Under the pieces are notes generated by a model. It saw only the letters and a program-made list of their open reading frames with translations. It did not search any database and was not told the origin of the DNA. A DNA stretch of 64,000 nucleotides from Eudorina sp. 2006-703-Eu-15 (taxonomy: Eukaryota > Chlorophyta > Chlorophyceae > Chlamydomonadales > Volvocaceae), in the NCBI GenBank assembly GCA_003117195.1, contig BDSI01000009.1, positions 248,001 to 312,000 of the forward strand. The letters are read 5' to 3'. Shown piece after piece: positions 1 to 7,867 of this stretch. A program made the position numbers and the translations under genes. Within the stretch, counting starts at the first letter, position 1, and the number at the start of each line of letters is the position of its first letter.

Positions 1-290
1 TCGGCGAGTGCCGACAGCCAGCCGTCAAAGCGCAAGTCCACGTCCTTGTCCATCGCATACGTGTACTCTTCACCACCCTCCCGGAGCTCCCACGAGCCCT
101 CGGGCACGAAGCGCGCTCGCATGGGCGCCACGACCATGCCCGAGGGAGAGGAACGCCTCGTCCGACGTGTCAAACTTGGGCGCGTCGTTTTCCTTCAACC
201 ACACGAAGCGGAACCACTCGCCGACGCCGCAGCCCTCAGGAGCAGGTTGCAGCAGCCCCTCCGCAAACTCCAGCCACGTTTTGCGTCGCG
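1..290 (-). pseudogene. D5-type (SF3) helicase fragment, frameshifted, cut by window edge
   Basis: Read on the minus strand, this stretch encodes a segment closely matching the helicase piece at 6.7-7.6 kb: shared strings are DAPKFDTSDEAF, MVVAPMR-RFVPEGS and RFDGWLSALA. These belong to the end of the ATPase core of viral D5-type helicases (the segment around the arginine finger). Two lesions are visible. About seven residues are missing between RFVW and the NDAPKF motif, where the intact copy has the strand QAGFLLVF. There is also a net +4-nt change just after DEAF (around 146-155) that shifts the frame. The homology runs off the left edge, so the 3' end is not seen. It looks like a decayed second copy, not an expressed gene. 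The helicase-type assignment is good; the exact virus family is not decidable from this piece. Confidence 0.72.
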
Positions 291-299
291 CGTGCACAA

Positions 300-530
300 T
301 TATTGCAAAGCGGTAACAACCTCCTGGCAAAAGTTGTTGTAGCCCATTGCTGCTAGAATCTCCCCGATGTCTGTGATTGGTCGGGGGCACCTTAGCAGCC
401 ACGCATGTAGCTTTTGCATATCAACCGTTATGATGGCGGGTTGATCGGGATTCATTTCAATGGTACTTTTCTGCATGTGTTGGATAATGGCTGCACTGAT
501 CGTTTTGGCTAACTCACGGTCAACCTTCAT
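300..530 (-). CDS. small hypothetical protein, 76 aa
   Basis: An intact intronless ORF beginning MKVDRELAKTISAAIIQ and ending at a stop at 300-302. It lies directly upstream, on the same strand, of the D5 helicase fragment. The residue mix is ordinary and soluble (charged helices, one CPRP turn), with no membrane segment or metal-binding pattern. The bases upstream (530-560) are less GC-rich than the host genes. I do not recognise it. It could be a small island gene or the 5' part of the same broken helicase locus. Coding status rests only on composition and position. Confidence 0.35.
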   Translation of the reverse strand: MKVDRELAKTISAAIIQHMQKSTIEMNPDQPAIITVDMQKLHAWLLRCPRPITDIGEILAAMGYNNFCQEVVTALQ

Positions 531-818
531 TCTCTGTACTGTACTGACTGTACTGTAACTTCCATCGCATTCAAACGCGCCTTGTGAAGATAAGGGGTGT
601 GCGACTGCGTGCGCCTTTGCGGGCCAAGGAAGAAGCCGAGACCGCTAAGGACTGAGGTCAGTTCGTCTCCTGTTTCACTGTCGTTGTGTAAGGTGAATTC
701 CTATTACGTTCAACGAACCACGTATTGCGGAATGGAGCGTGTACCTATCTAGTAAAAAATTGAAAGTCGGCACCACCTGTCGGCCGCTTTCTACTGCATT
801 TGCCTGTCGCGTGCAAGG

Positions 819-1298
819 ATGTCGCGTGCGGCGTCCAACATCATCTCGTCTGAGAAGCCTGACAAGACGCAGTTCCGCGTCGTAAAGACTCAGACGCAGC
901 GGGCACTGTCCACGAGCATTAAAGTCCTCAACGCATCCAAGATCCACCGCATAACGGTCGTCGGGTTGAACAGTTCCAAGACAAGTGTCCAGACCGCATT
1001 TCTCGAGCCTCAGCAGAGTTTGGTGCTGCACAAAGACGTCAAATACGTCTGCATGCCCAAGGTGGCTGACGTAAGCGGCAAGCCAAAGCTCATCGAGGTG
1101 TCCATTCGGGACCGGCTCTGGTTGGAAAACACGTTCGAGGAGGACATCAAAAAGGCATCCTTGTTCAAATTGAAAATTAAGAGCTCCTACGAGGCGCTCA
1201 TCGAGGACGCGCGTCAGTACCGCAAAGCCAACCATGGGCGCGAGTGGTCCGAGTTGCTGAAGAAACTCAAAACCCTCGCTGACACGGTCAGGACCTAG
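819..1298 (+). CDS. hypothetical intronless island protein, 159 aa
   Basis: A complete ORF with start MSRAASNIISSEKPDKTQ, rich in Lys and Ser, with no membrane segment. Alternating hydrophobic strands in the first two thirds (for example SIKVLNAS, RITVVGL, SLVLHKDVKYVCMPKV) suggest a beta-rich fold. The last third is helical and basic (ARQYRKANHGREWSELLKK). The upstream sequence contains an A-rich stretch (about 751-761), unlike host 5' regions here. The minus-strand protein at 11208-11729 shows a loosely similar layout (V-KND-R followed by short beta strands and a Lys/Ala-rich tail), which hints at a common family, but by eye this is weak. Function unknown; a virion or accessory protein of the decayed virus is an inference from location. 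Confidence 0.6.
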   Translation: MSRAASNIISSEKPDKTQFRVVKTQTQRALSTSIKVLNASKIHRITVVGLNSSKTSVQTAFLEPQQSLVLHKDVKYVCMPKVADVSGKPKLIEVSIRDRLWLENTFEEDIKKASLFKLKIKSSYEALIEDARQYRKANHGREWSELLKKLKTLADTVRT

Positions 1299-1323
1299 TC
1301 CCTAGTCCCCATAGGACCTGGTC

Positions 1324-1551
1324 CTACAATCGAGTCCCCAAAGCTGCCACCAGAGCCCCTGCCGCAAACTCGCATGGCTCGCGCCGCAGCTGGGGAGCGC
1401 CATTGTCAGGGAACCGCAGCGGCCTGTGGACGATCTCCCCCGTGTAGTGTGCAGTCAAGGCAAGTAGAGTTTTTTCTCGTGCTGCCGGGCCCCCCATCAT
1501 CTCCTGGCACAGGCGCAGGAAGCGGATGGCGTGGAAGGCGTAGTAGCTCAT
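1324..1551 (-). CDS. hypothetical protein, 75 aa, possibly a broken gene
   Basis: The minus-strand frame reads from MSYYAFHAIRFLRLCQ to a stop at 1324. It has protein-like composition (helical first half with aromatics, then HYTGEIVHRPLRFP). The frame stays open upstream to 1842, but that part is Arg-rich and looks like out-of-frame or degraded sequence, so I chose the internal Met at 1551. It converges on the 819-1298 gene. No family recognised. The Arg-rich extension may mark a frameshift in a once longer gene. Confidence 0.33.
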   Translation of the reverse strand: MSYYAFHAIRFLRLCQEMMGGPAAREKTLLALTAHYTGEIVHRPLRFPDNGAPQLRREPCEFAAGALVAALGTRL

Positions 1552-1711
1552 CCGTGAACCGCTGCTCTCCTCCGCTGCTCTCAGACGTCTACGCCCACGT
1601 GGCCTACGACGGCCCTCGAGGAAGCCTTGAGCGCGGTGCGTCTGAATCAGGCACCAGTCTACACCGTCTGCCAGCGGCGGTTCCGCGTCGACCAGCGCGC
1701 CTACGTCGACT

Positions 1712-2137
1712 GTGCTAAAACTCAAAGACAAACTTGTGGGATGTAGTTGTACAGGACGATGGTGTCGGGCACGGCGAGTTGCACCACTTGGTGCAAAGGT
1801 CGATGACACAGTCGGCGGTGCAGTGTCGTGCGACTCAAACAACTTCGGGCATGTCCTGAAGTATGTTGAGAAAGGAATGCCTTACGCGGTGAAACTGGAG
1901 GCCTTCGTGCCAACCCTTAAGGACCAGGATATCAGTCTCAAGTCACTCGCCGCAACGGTTCTGATGACGGTTAAGGATGTTGAACGCAGGGTCAAAAACG
2001 AGGCCGCGCTGCTGGAAAAAAAGTCCCGCAACATTGTGGTGGCCCAGACGGTTCACTTCATGCTGCGGCAAACTCTGCCCAAACTGCGCACTGCTCGGAG
2101 GGAACTGGAGGCTGCGCTCGAGGCCATGGGAGCATGA
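1712..2137 (+). CDS. hypothetical helical protein, up to 141 aa (start uncertain)
   Basis: The C-terminal 85 residues look convincingly coding: from about 1876 (MPYAVKLEAFVPTL) a long amphipathic helix follows, with heptad-like spacing (VKDVERRVKNEAALLEKK, then LRTARRELEAALEAM), suggesting a coiled coil. The first 50 residues are Cys/Arg-rich and less convincing, so the true start may be the Met near 1876, or the 5' part may be frameshifted. The gene ends 139 bp before the membrane-protein gene at 2277. Not recognised. A small structural or regulatory island protein is the most I would say. Confidence 0.5.
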   Translation: MLKLKDKLVGCSCTGRWCRARRVAPLGAKVDDTVGGAVSCDSNNFGHVLKYVEKGMPYAVKLEAFVPTLKDQDISLKSLAATVLMTVKDVERRVKNEAALLEKKSRNIVVAQTVHFMLRQTLPKLRTARRELEAALEAMGA

Positions 2138-2276
2138 GGTGGTCTCCTCTGTGGGGCGCACTCTATTTGTTTGTTTCGGGTCCGAAGGCAACCCCCGAGC
2201 GAGGCCGATCCCCGTCAAAAGTTGATTTCCGCCGTGGTCCTCCTCGTCATCGTGTTTCGCTGCTACGGCCCATACA

Positions 2277-2918
2277 ATGTCCAAGAAGTCTGTGCTCATC
2301 ACTGTCGCCTTCGGCCTTGCTGCCGTCATGGTGCTGGGTGCTGGGGTTGGCCTGTACGTCAAGTACCAGAGAGACAACAGGGCTCACCTTCAAAAGTACT
2401 CTGGGCAGGAGGCTTGCCTTGCTGTCATCGCCCTGGACCAGCTGACCAACTACCAGTGCGCCCGGAGCATGCAGCAGCTCAACTTCACGTGCAGCCAGAG
2501 CCATATCTCGGGGTACATCTGCCGCCCTAGCCCTGCCGGGCGCAGGCTCCTGAAGTCCGGCGGCTCCGGCGGCGGAGGCAAGTCCGGCGGCGGAGTCCGT
2601 ACCGGAAGCACTGCCACCGCTGTCGGCGCCACCGCTGTCGGCGCCACCGCTGTCGGTGCCACCGCTGTCGGTGCCACCGCTGTTGTGTCCAGCCTGACTG
2701 AGGTCGTCATCGTGCGCTACAACCCGGCCAATCCTCAGCAGGACTTCTACGTCCAGGACTATGCGCCCGCGCAGATGGACCCCGGCAGGCCCCTCCGTAT
2801 TGTTTCAATCGTTCTCATGTCCGTCGGCGGCTTCATCCTGTCGGTTGTCCTCCTTGTCGGTGTTTGCAGCCTGGTGAAGTCGTGCCGTCGTAAGGCTCCA
2901 GTCACGCCCGTCGTGTGA
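2277..2918 (+). CDS. predicted two-pass membrane protein, 213 aa
   Basis: The protein starts MSKK followed by a hydrophobic segment (about residues 5-26, VLITVAFGLAAVMVLGAGVG) and ends with a second one (about 176-198, IVLMSVGGFILSVVLLVGVC) followed by a basic tail with K-S-C-R-R-K. The central part holds four cysteines (in EACLAV, YQCAR, FTCSQ, YICRPS), a Gly/Ser linker and five tandem copies of the pentapeptide T-A-V-G-A or close variants (2625-2685). Both ends anchored with a Cys-containing loop between is a common plan for small viral envelope or virion membrane proteins, but I recognise no family. It is intact, with no frameshift, which contrasts with the broken helicase copies around it. 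Confidence 0.62.
   Translation: MSKKSVLITVAFGLAAVMVLGAGVGLYVKYQRDNRAHLQKYSGQEACLAVIALDQLTNYQCARSMQQLNFTCSQSHISGYICRPSPAGRRLLKSGGSGGGGKSGGGVRTGSTATAVGATAVGATAVGATAVGATAVVSSLTEVVIVRYNPANPQQDFYVQDYAPAQMDPGRPLRIVSIVLMSVGGFILSVVLLVGVCSLVKSCRRKAPVTPVV
2617..2690 (+). repeat. 15-bp in-frame tandem repeat
   Basis: About five copies of the 15-mer GCCACCGCTGTCGGC (third-base variants T/C) inside the membrane-protein gene, each adding T-A-V-G-A. Being a multiple of three, copy number can change without breaking the frame. Confidence 0.85.
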
Positions 2919-3022
2919 GCGAACGGGGGGAGGGGGGCTGTGCATGCATTTTTTAGAGTGACGACAGAGTTGATGTGTTGCCCACGAAAGGAGCCCGAGG
3001 CCGAGGACCTGCCGGAGCCCTT

Positions 3023-3235
3023 CTAGGCCGAGAATCCCGTCTTGCGCTTCACGGTCGTGCACCAGCGCGCACGCGCGCGCGCAGCGTGCAAATGTTCACG
3101 CCAGCCGAGTGTCTCTCTTCCTTGGGTTTCAGCCGGACCTGGCTCGTTTGCGTCTGCGCCCGCTTGCAGCAGGAGCTCGACGGCGTGCAGCGGGTGGATC
3201 CGGTGTCCGGATGGCTGTGTGCCCGCCGGCAGCAA
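3023..3235 (-). pseudogene. ankyrin-repeat-like fragment
   Basis: The minus-strand frame contains AVELLLQAGADANEPG, which fits the second helix and beta-turn of an ankyrin repeat (ELLL--GAD-N--). Only one repeat is seen. The sequence on both sides turns into low-quality Arg-rich translation, and a start at 3235 precedes it. It could be a remnant of a viral or host ankyrin gene. One repeat is thin evidence. Confidence 0.33.
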
Positions 3236-3261
3236 GCCGTTGGCCGATGCCTGGGACGATG

Positions 3262-3343
3262 GTCTCAGCCTTGCCTCAGCGCGGAGCCTCAGGAAGGGAG
3301 TCTCCGACGTGCGTCCTGAGCACGTCCTGAGCTGGTCCTGAGT
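3262..3343 (+). repeat. copy 1 of an about 82-bp direct repeat
   Basis: The segment from TCTCAGCCTTGCCTCAGCGC to CTGAGCTGGTCCTGAGTC is repeated almost exactly at 4042-4125, with one 2-bp difference in a G run. The two copies flank a foldback element and a decayed helicase C-terminus. Confidence 0.88.
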
Positions 3344-3505
3344 CGCACATTCCTTGAACCGGCCCGCGCGACTCTCTCGGCGTGTGGGCCGCGGCTTCTT
3401 GTACGGGTCGCGCGCGCAACGGAGCTCCTGGCGTACGTACTTGGCCAGGAGGTTTTACGCACGCGCATCGTCAAGTGCTTCGACCGGCCGTCGTGGCCAA
3501 CATAT

Positions 3506-3645
3506 TCATTCGTCGTCGAATCGCACGAGTTCGCTCTCCGCTGCCCAACGGTTCGTGACCATCTCCCTGACGATCTTCTTCACGTCGAACGCGTATACAA
3601 TGCCCGCGTGATGCCTGCGAACGTGGTTGAACCCGGGCCGTGTCG
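3506..3645 (-). pseudogene. D5-type helicase C-terminal remnant, copy 1
   Basis: The minus-strand translation ends with IVYAFDVKKIVREMVTNRWA followed by a short acidic tail (SELVRFDDE). It is a clear partial duplicate of the C-terminus encoded at 4213-4350 (VFYAFGVKKLVREMVTNRWA), with many synonymous differences, so the duplication is not recent. Only the last 45 or so residues are preserved. Upstream the frame runs into the foldback element at 3.74-4.03 kb, which seems to have replaced the rest of the gene. Confidence 0.6.
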
Positions 3646-3741
3646 AAGTTGGTGCTCGCCTTCGCGCCACGGTGCTGACGTGCTTGATGTTGCGGCGCAG
3701 AAGCGCTCCAGCTCGGCGCACGCGTGCGTGGAATGTGGGGC

Positions 3742-4030
3742 CTATGCTTGGGACATTTTGGGGTCGTTTGGGACACGTTTGGGACACTTTTTGGGACAAA
3801 ATTTTTGAAGGGTGCGTGCAGGGCGCCCCTGCAGCAATTTCGTTGTTGGGACATTTGGGACATTTTTTTAGGGGGGTATGATACAAAAAAAAGTATATAT
3901 ATTTTTAAAAAAAAGTAGGCATTGCAATGTAACGCGGACCCCTCCAAAAGTGTCCCAAATGTCCCAAATGTCCCAGATGTCCCCGGTTTTGGGACACGTA
4001 TGGGACAAATGGGGCACTTTTTCGGGCCCC
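3742..4030. repeat. foldback element of TGGGACA / TGTCCCA repeats
   Basis: The left half carries repeated TGGGACA units at 8-10 bp spacing, the right half the complement (TGTCCCAAATGTCCCAAATG and following). Together they form an imperfect inverted repeat around an AT-rich centre (about 3868-3925, with runs of A and T). The arms next to the loop are GGGGGGT and ACCCCTCC. It interrupts a helicase remnant and lies between the two 82-bp direct repeats. Layout matches a foldback/MITE-type element or a viral terminal hairpin. Confidence 0.7.
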
Positions 4031-4041
4031 GAAGACCATAT

Positions 4042-4125
4042 GTCTCAGCCTTGCCTCAGCGCGGAGCCTCAGGAAGGGGGAGTCTCCGACGTGCGTCCTG
4101 AGCACGTCCTGAGCTGGTCCTGAGT
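4042..4125 (+). repeat. copy 2 of the about 82-bp direct repeat
   Basis: Near-identical to 3262-3343 in the same orientation, 780 bp apart. The conservation is far higher than that of the duplicated helicase C-termini between them, so the repeat is a younger event or under gene conversion. Confidence 0.88.
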
Positions 4126-4159
4126 CCTGAAAAACGCGCGCGTTTTTTCCGGCTCCCCC

Positions 4160-4225
4160 GCACATACTGCACTCAGCCTCTCAGCCTCTCAGCCTCTCAG
4201 CTTCTCAGCCTCTCAGTCAGTCTGT
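4160..4225 (+). repeat. 10-bp tandem repeat (CTCAGCCTCT)
   Basis: About five head-to-tail copies of a CTCAGCCTCT-like 10-mer just 3' of the minus-strand helicase remnant's stop codon. Confidence 0.75.
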
Positions 4226-4809
4226 CCGTCCTCGTCGAATCGCACCATCTCGCCCTCCGTTGCCCAGCGGTTCGTGACCATCTCCCTGACGAGCTTCTTC
4301 ACGCCGAAGGCGTAGAATACTCCCGCGCCTCGTCTGCTCTTCGTGATGCCCGCGAACGTTATGGGTTGAACCCGGCTGGCTCGCGGGTTGTGATTGAACC
4401 CGGCCCCACGAGCTTTGAGAGTCTTCCTCCGAACTTCCTCGCGCTCGTGGACATCGCGGCTGCCGATTTCTGCCCCACCCACTCGAGGTATCCTATCCTG
4501 AGCGCTTCGAGCGACACGGTCAGGCTGTCCCTCCGGCTCCCGTACGCGTCCCCCACGAATGTTTTCAGGAACTGGTGCTCGAACTTGCCGTTCGAGCACC
4601 AGGTCTATCATGAGCGCCATCTGCGCCGTCATGGGCCTTGAGTTGATGAAGTCGACGCCTCGTATGTCTCGCTCCATCAGGAGTCTGTAGAACTCGTGTC
4701 TGCCGTGCGCGTCTTCGATGTGCTCCACTGCTTCCTCAGCAGCGAAACGGTCGAGAACAGGCTGATGCGTATGTCCTCCGTCGTCGAACCATCGACCTAC
4801 ACCCGCCAT
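4213..4809 (-). pseudogene. D5-type helicase C-terminal region, copy 2, double frameshift
   Basis: On the minus strand an N-terminal piece (RHEFYRLLMERDIRGVDFIN, then SRPMTAQMALMIDLVLE) reads in one frame. The middle (GKFEHQFLKTFVGDAYGS, later SLEALRIGYLEWVGQK and STSARKFGGRLSKLVG) reads in a second. The end (AGVFYAFGVKKLVREMV) returns to the first. The LL-RDI-F-RP segment followed by a helical (Y-W---KFG--L) domain is the usual C-terminal part of viral D5-like primase-helicases: the post-ATPase region and the winged helix. The first shift is around 4585-4590 (one base lost) and the second around 4365-4400, where a short GGGTTCAA duplication is visible. The in-frame Met at 4809 may be the boundary of the remnant, not a true start. 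Non-functional as it stands. Confidence 0.6.
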
Positions 4810-4849
4810 TTTTCGACTTCTGCAGAATAGTTTGCGACTAGACCAAGAG

Positions 4850-4897
4850 AACCATAGGATTTTTTTATTCACAAATAATAAACAGATTAGAAAAACC
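4850..4897 (+). promoter_or_regulatory. AT-rich upstream region of the 4898 gene
   Basis: About 45 bp with very high A+T (TTTTTTATTCACAAATAATA and on) sits immediately before an ATG, in a window that is otherwise GC-rich. Short AT-rich promoters abutting the start codon are typical of large and polinton-like DNA viruses. No specific motif can be assigned. Confidence 0.45.
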
Positions 4898-5200
4898 ATG
4901 CCGCCCAAGACAAAAAAGAAGCCCGCCAGCAAACAGAAGATAACCACGATGCGCGTGGTAGCCGACGCGCACGGGAACCTCTATCGCGTCTGCAACGGCG
5001 GTCGCCTCGAGCAATTCAAGCCCGCGTCCGGAAAGAACAAGTCGTCTGGCAGCACCAAGACGCGATCCATGTGGGGTGGGGACGATAAATATTTTTGCAA
5101 ACAAGATTGCGAAACCGTGAAAAATAAGTGTGGGGATGAAGCGTTTTGTCAGACAAATTATGCGACGTGCATATCGACCTGTGATAAATATGAAGATTGA
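4898..5200 (+). CDS. small basic Cys-rich protein, 100 aa
   Basis: Intact ORF from MPPKTKKKPASKQKITTM. The first 15 residues are strongly basic. The middle is beta-like (RVVADAHGNLYRVCNGGRLE). The C-terminal 35 residues contain a cysteine cluster (FCKQDCETVKNKCGDEAFCQ, then CISTCDKY) that could form disulfides or bind metal. I prefer this start over an upstream Met at 4832 because the AT-rich promoter-like block would otherwise be translated. The basic N-terminus suggests nucleic-acid or virion-core binding. No family recognised. It is one of the few undamaged genes of the island. Confidence 0.6.
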   Translation: MPPKTKKKPASKQKITTMRVVADAHGNLYRVCNGGRLEQFKPASGKNKSSGSTKTRSMWGGDDKYFCKQDCETVKNKCGDEAFCQTNYATCISTCDKYED

Positions 5201-5503
5201 ATTCTCGATGCGTCCATCGCGCGATGAAGGGCTTTGACCGTGCAGCGCCTCCTCCCGCCCTCTTGGTCCCGATGGTCGCGTACCGCAGAGGTGCTGGTAC
5301 GAGTCGAGGACAACAACCGGCCTGTCGGCCGCTTCATCGCGGAGAATTTCTTTAGAATCATCTCAGCCCTCAGCTGCTTTGACTTGGCCTCAACGCGCTT
5401 GTGGCACAGAGGTGGCGTGACTTGAATGGATTGGATGTCATCGCTTGCTATGACAGCAAGGCCGCTCCATCACGCAAGCACCTCGAACAGGCAGCAGCCC
5501 TGC

Positions 5504-5504
5504 C

Positions 5505-5578
<74 letters not shown>
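5504..5578. repeat. (TA)n microsatellite
   Basis: Uninterrupted TA dinucleotides for about 75 bp, ending 13 bp before the next ATG. Both strands translate as Tyr-Ile runs, which are artefacts. Confidence 0.97.
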
Positions 5579-5581
<3 letters not shown>

Positions 5582-5591
5582 CGAACGAATT

Positions 5592-5927
5592 ATGAGCTCC
5601 ACCTTTCCTGGGATGAACTTCGGACGTGGCACGGCACCAGCACGCGGTCGTCTGGACTCGAACCATCGCGGCAACCCTTGCCAAGCAAGAAATGTTAGCA
5701 CGTGCGCGGCCCAGCCGTCGGGGGCCGGACCTGCACCGGTAATTCAGACTCCGGCGACAGTCATCTGGAGCGCGACTAGCCTGGCTGCAATCGCCGCTGT
5801 TGCTGGCCCATGTGTGGGGGCATTCATCCGACTCAATAACATCGAAAAGCGCCTTGACCGGATTGAGTCCAAGCAGGACAACCAGGCTGAGATGTTACAC
5901 AAGATTTGCGGAAAGCTCGGCATATGA
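5592..5927 (+). CDS. small membrane protein with coiled-coil tail, 111 aa
   Basis: After a polar N-terminus the protein has a hydrophobic helix (about residues 56-78, IWSATSLAAIAAVAGPCVGA), then a heptad-patterned tail (NNIEKRLDRIESKQDNQAEM, then LHKICGKLGI) consistent with a short coiled coil. The arrangement resembles small anchored virion or membrane-adaptor proteins. The TA microsatellite directly upstream may have replaced or may be part of its promoter. Unrecognised; intact ORF in the virus-like island. Confidence 0.5.
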   Translation: MSSTFPGMNFGRGTAPARGRLDSNHRGNPCQARNVSTCAAQPSGAGPAPVIQTPATVIWSATSLAAIAAVAGPCVGAFIRLNNIEKRLDRIESKQDNQAEMLHKICGKLGI

Positions 5928-6639
5928 AAGAGGTGAGCATCGTGGGTGGCGCTAGCTTTGCAGGGGCCGGATTGGTGTCTAAGGCATGCCCTGACTAGTC
6001 AGATGGTGCTTCTTGCCTGACGCTGAAAGGAGCGATCTCTGCACTTTCCTGTGGCGCACGTCACCCGGCTTACCCTATATGTGCCGCACAGAAACAGTTT
6101 CAACCGCAATCTAAATGGTCACTTGTGCTGTATGTGCTGATGACTTGTGCTTGCTCACCGCTCACCGTGTCACGCCGCCGCCGATACGAACGAATATTAT
6201 ATAGGGCCATATATATCCGAGAAATGAAATCATGCGCTTGCAGAGCACACGCGCAAACTCAGGCTGAGGAAGAAAGGTTCCTCCAGGTAAAAGAGATGAA
6301 TACAGTGTGAACTTCAAATACAACATCCAGGTGCATTTTAGACCAACTGAAAGGACATGAATATAAAATCTTGCCCGAAGCCGTTAGGGAAAGGAAATGG
6401 TACGGAAAATGAAAATTGACGAGCATGCATGTGACCACGCAAACCAGCTCTACATATGTTGTTTGCAAGTGGAAACCATAAGGAGGAGGTGTTTACTTTG
6501 GTTGGAGAGCAACACCTAGGCACTCGTTAGGTCGCGAACTGACATCGGCAGAGCCGCGCACGAGAAGCTAAGCGCTTTCTGTAGCCGGGGTTTTCTGTCG
6601 TTCCCTGCTCTTTCTGTCTCCTACTCCTCGTCGCACGTC

Positions 6640-6712
6640 TCCCACTCCTACTCCTCTCTCTCTCTCTCCTACTCTTCGTCCTCCTCTCGACACCGCCGCC
6701 GCCGCCTCACGG
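6640..6712 (+). repeat. pyrimidine-rich (TCTC/CTCC) low-complexity tract
   Basis: A CT-rich run with short CTCCTAC/CTCTCT units abuts the point where helicase homology begins. It probably marks the truncation junction of the gene at 6715. Confidence 0.7.
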
Positions 6713-6714
6713 AC

Positions 6715-7620
6715 CGCCGCGCGGGCTGGAACGGCAAGTCCACCGTCGCGCGTCTGTTCCGGCGCTTCCTGAGCGCCTATGCCAAGGCGAGCACCAAGTT
6801 CGTTTGCAAAGGTTCCTTCGATCGAGACCGTGACTCGCACGACGCTGGCCTGGAGCCCTTCAAGGGTCGGCGTCTGCTTCTGGCCGAGGAGCTCAAGAAG
6901 GGCATGACGCTGGACGTGGCCATGCTCAAGCAGTACACGGGCGGCGCCGGGGAGACCGTCGAGGGCCGGCGGTGCGGCAGCGCCGAGCGCTTCGGCTTCG
7001 TGTGGCAGGCGGGCTTCCTGCTGGTCTTCAACGAGGGCGACGCGCCCAAGTTCGACACGTCTGACGAGGCCTTCCTGGCGCGCATGGTCGTCGCGCCCAT
7101 GCGTTCTCGCTTCGTGCCGGAGGGCTCTAGGGAGCTGCGCGATCAGGAGCAGGAGGAACACACCTTCGTCGTTGACAAGAATGTCGACGCGCGGTTCGAC
7201 GGCTGGCTGTCGGCACTGGCGGACGTGCTGCTCGAGCACTACGACGAGGACGGTCTGGACGAGGTCCCGGCCTCCATGCGCGAGTGGCGCACCGACATCG
7301 CGGACGCCGCCAACGGCCTGGCGGAGTGGCTCGCGGAGAGCGTCCTGCTCACGGGCGACAAGTCAGACATGATCACTGTCAAGGACCTGTTCGGCGTGTA
7401 CGAGTCATCGTCGTCGTCATCCGTCCGAGACGAGCGCCATTTTCGAGAGCTCGTCCAGAACTTCATGGCGAGCAAGCGGGACGAAGGCGTCTGTCTCAAG
7501 CCGCGCACCAAGACCGCGCGATGGGTCCTGTGCGGTTGCAGGCTGCGGGCCGGTCCATCCTCCGGCACGGCCGAAACCGGCGGTACTACGGCGCCCCGCG
7601 CTATCAGCCCGACAGCGTGA
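6715..7620 (+). pseudogene. 5'-truncated D5-type SF3 helicase, ATPase and C-terminal domain
   Basis: Homology starts abruptly at the Walker A motif (GWNGKSTVARLF, about 6724) with no Met before it; the frame upstream is CT-repeat translation back to a stop near 6517. Following are the Walker B-like strand RRLLLAEEL, then FLLVFNEGDAPKFDTSDEAF and RMVVAPMRSRFVPEG (sensor and arginine-finger region of D5-like ATPases). After that come a linker and a winged-helix-like tail (MITVKDLFGVYESS, HFRELVQNFMASK). The frame is otherwise open for 300 codons to a stop at 7618-7620. In the family an N-terminal primase and D5_N domain precede this part; both are absent. It could still be expressed from the Met at 6904, but that would lack Walker A. 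It is the best-preserved of the helicase pieces here and a template for recognising the one at 1-290. Confidence 0.78.
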
Positions 7621-7675
7621 CGCTCCGACTAAATGTGACCGCATGTTGGAGCCCCCTGCAAATTGTTTGTAAAGC

Positions 7676-7867
7676 CCCTGTCACCCTGTCACCCTGTCAC
7701 CAGCCCTCCCTTCCCGACCCTGTCCGACGCGTTCTGGAGCTCTGCGGCAGCATCAGCCGCAAGCGTCGTCAGCAGCCGCAGCACGCAGCGCGACCTTTCA
7801 ACGAGTGCTGGGTTTGCGGACGGGTTGGTGGTGGATAGGGTGACAAGGTGACAAGGTGACACCTACT
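7676..7867. mobile_element. MITE/foldback-like element, copy A
   Basis: Starts with tandem CCTGTCAC units, has a core (GCATCAGCCGCAAGCGTCGT and following) and ends GGTGACACCTACTTTGGGGG. The terminal parts are inverted repeats of each other (TGTCACC versus GGTGACA). The core is shared with copy B at 7931-8140, so this is a multi-copy element. The right terminus faces copy B across an AT-rich gap. Confidence 0.68.

Noticed and set aside
675..1235. Minus-strand ORF of 186 aa opposite 819-1298
   Set aside because: Lower coding quality than the plus frame, which has a better start context and a Lys-rich, structured product.
5504..5595. Tyr-Ile repeat proteins on both strands
   Set aside because: They are translations of a (TA)n microsatellite.
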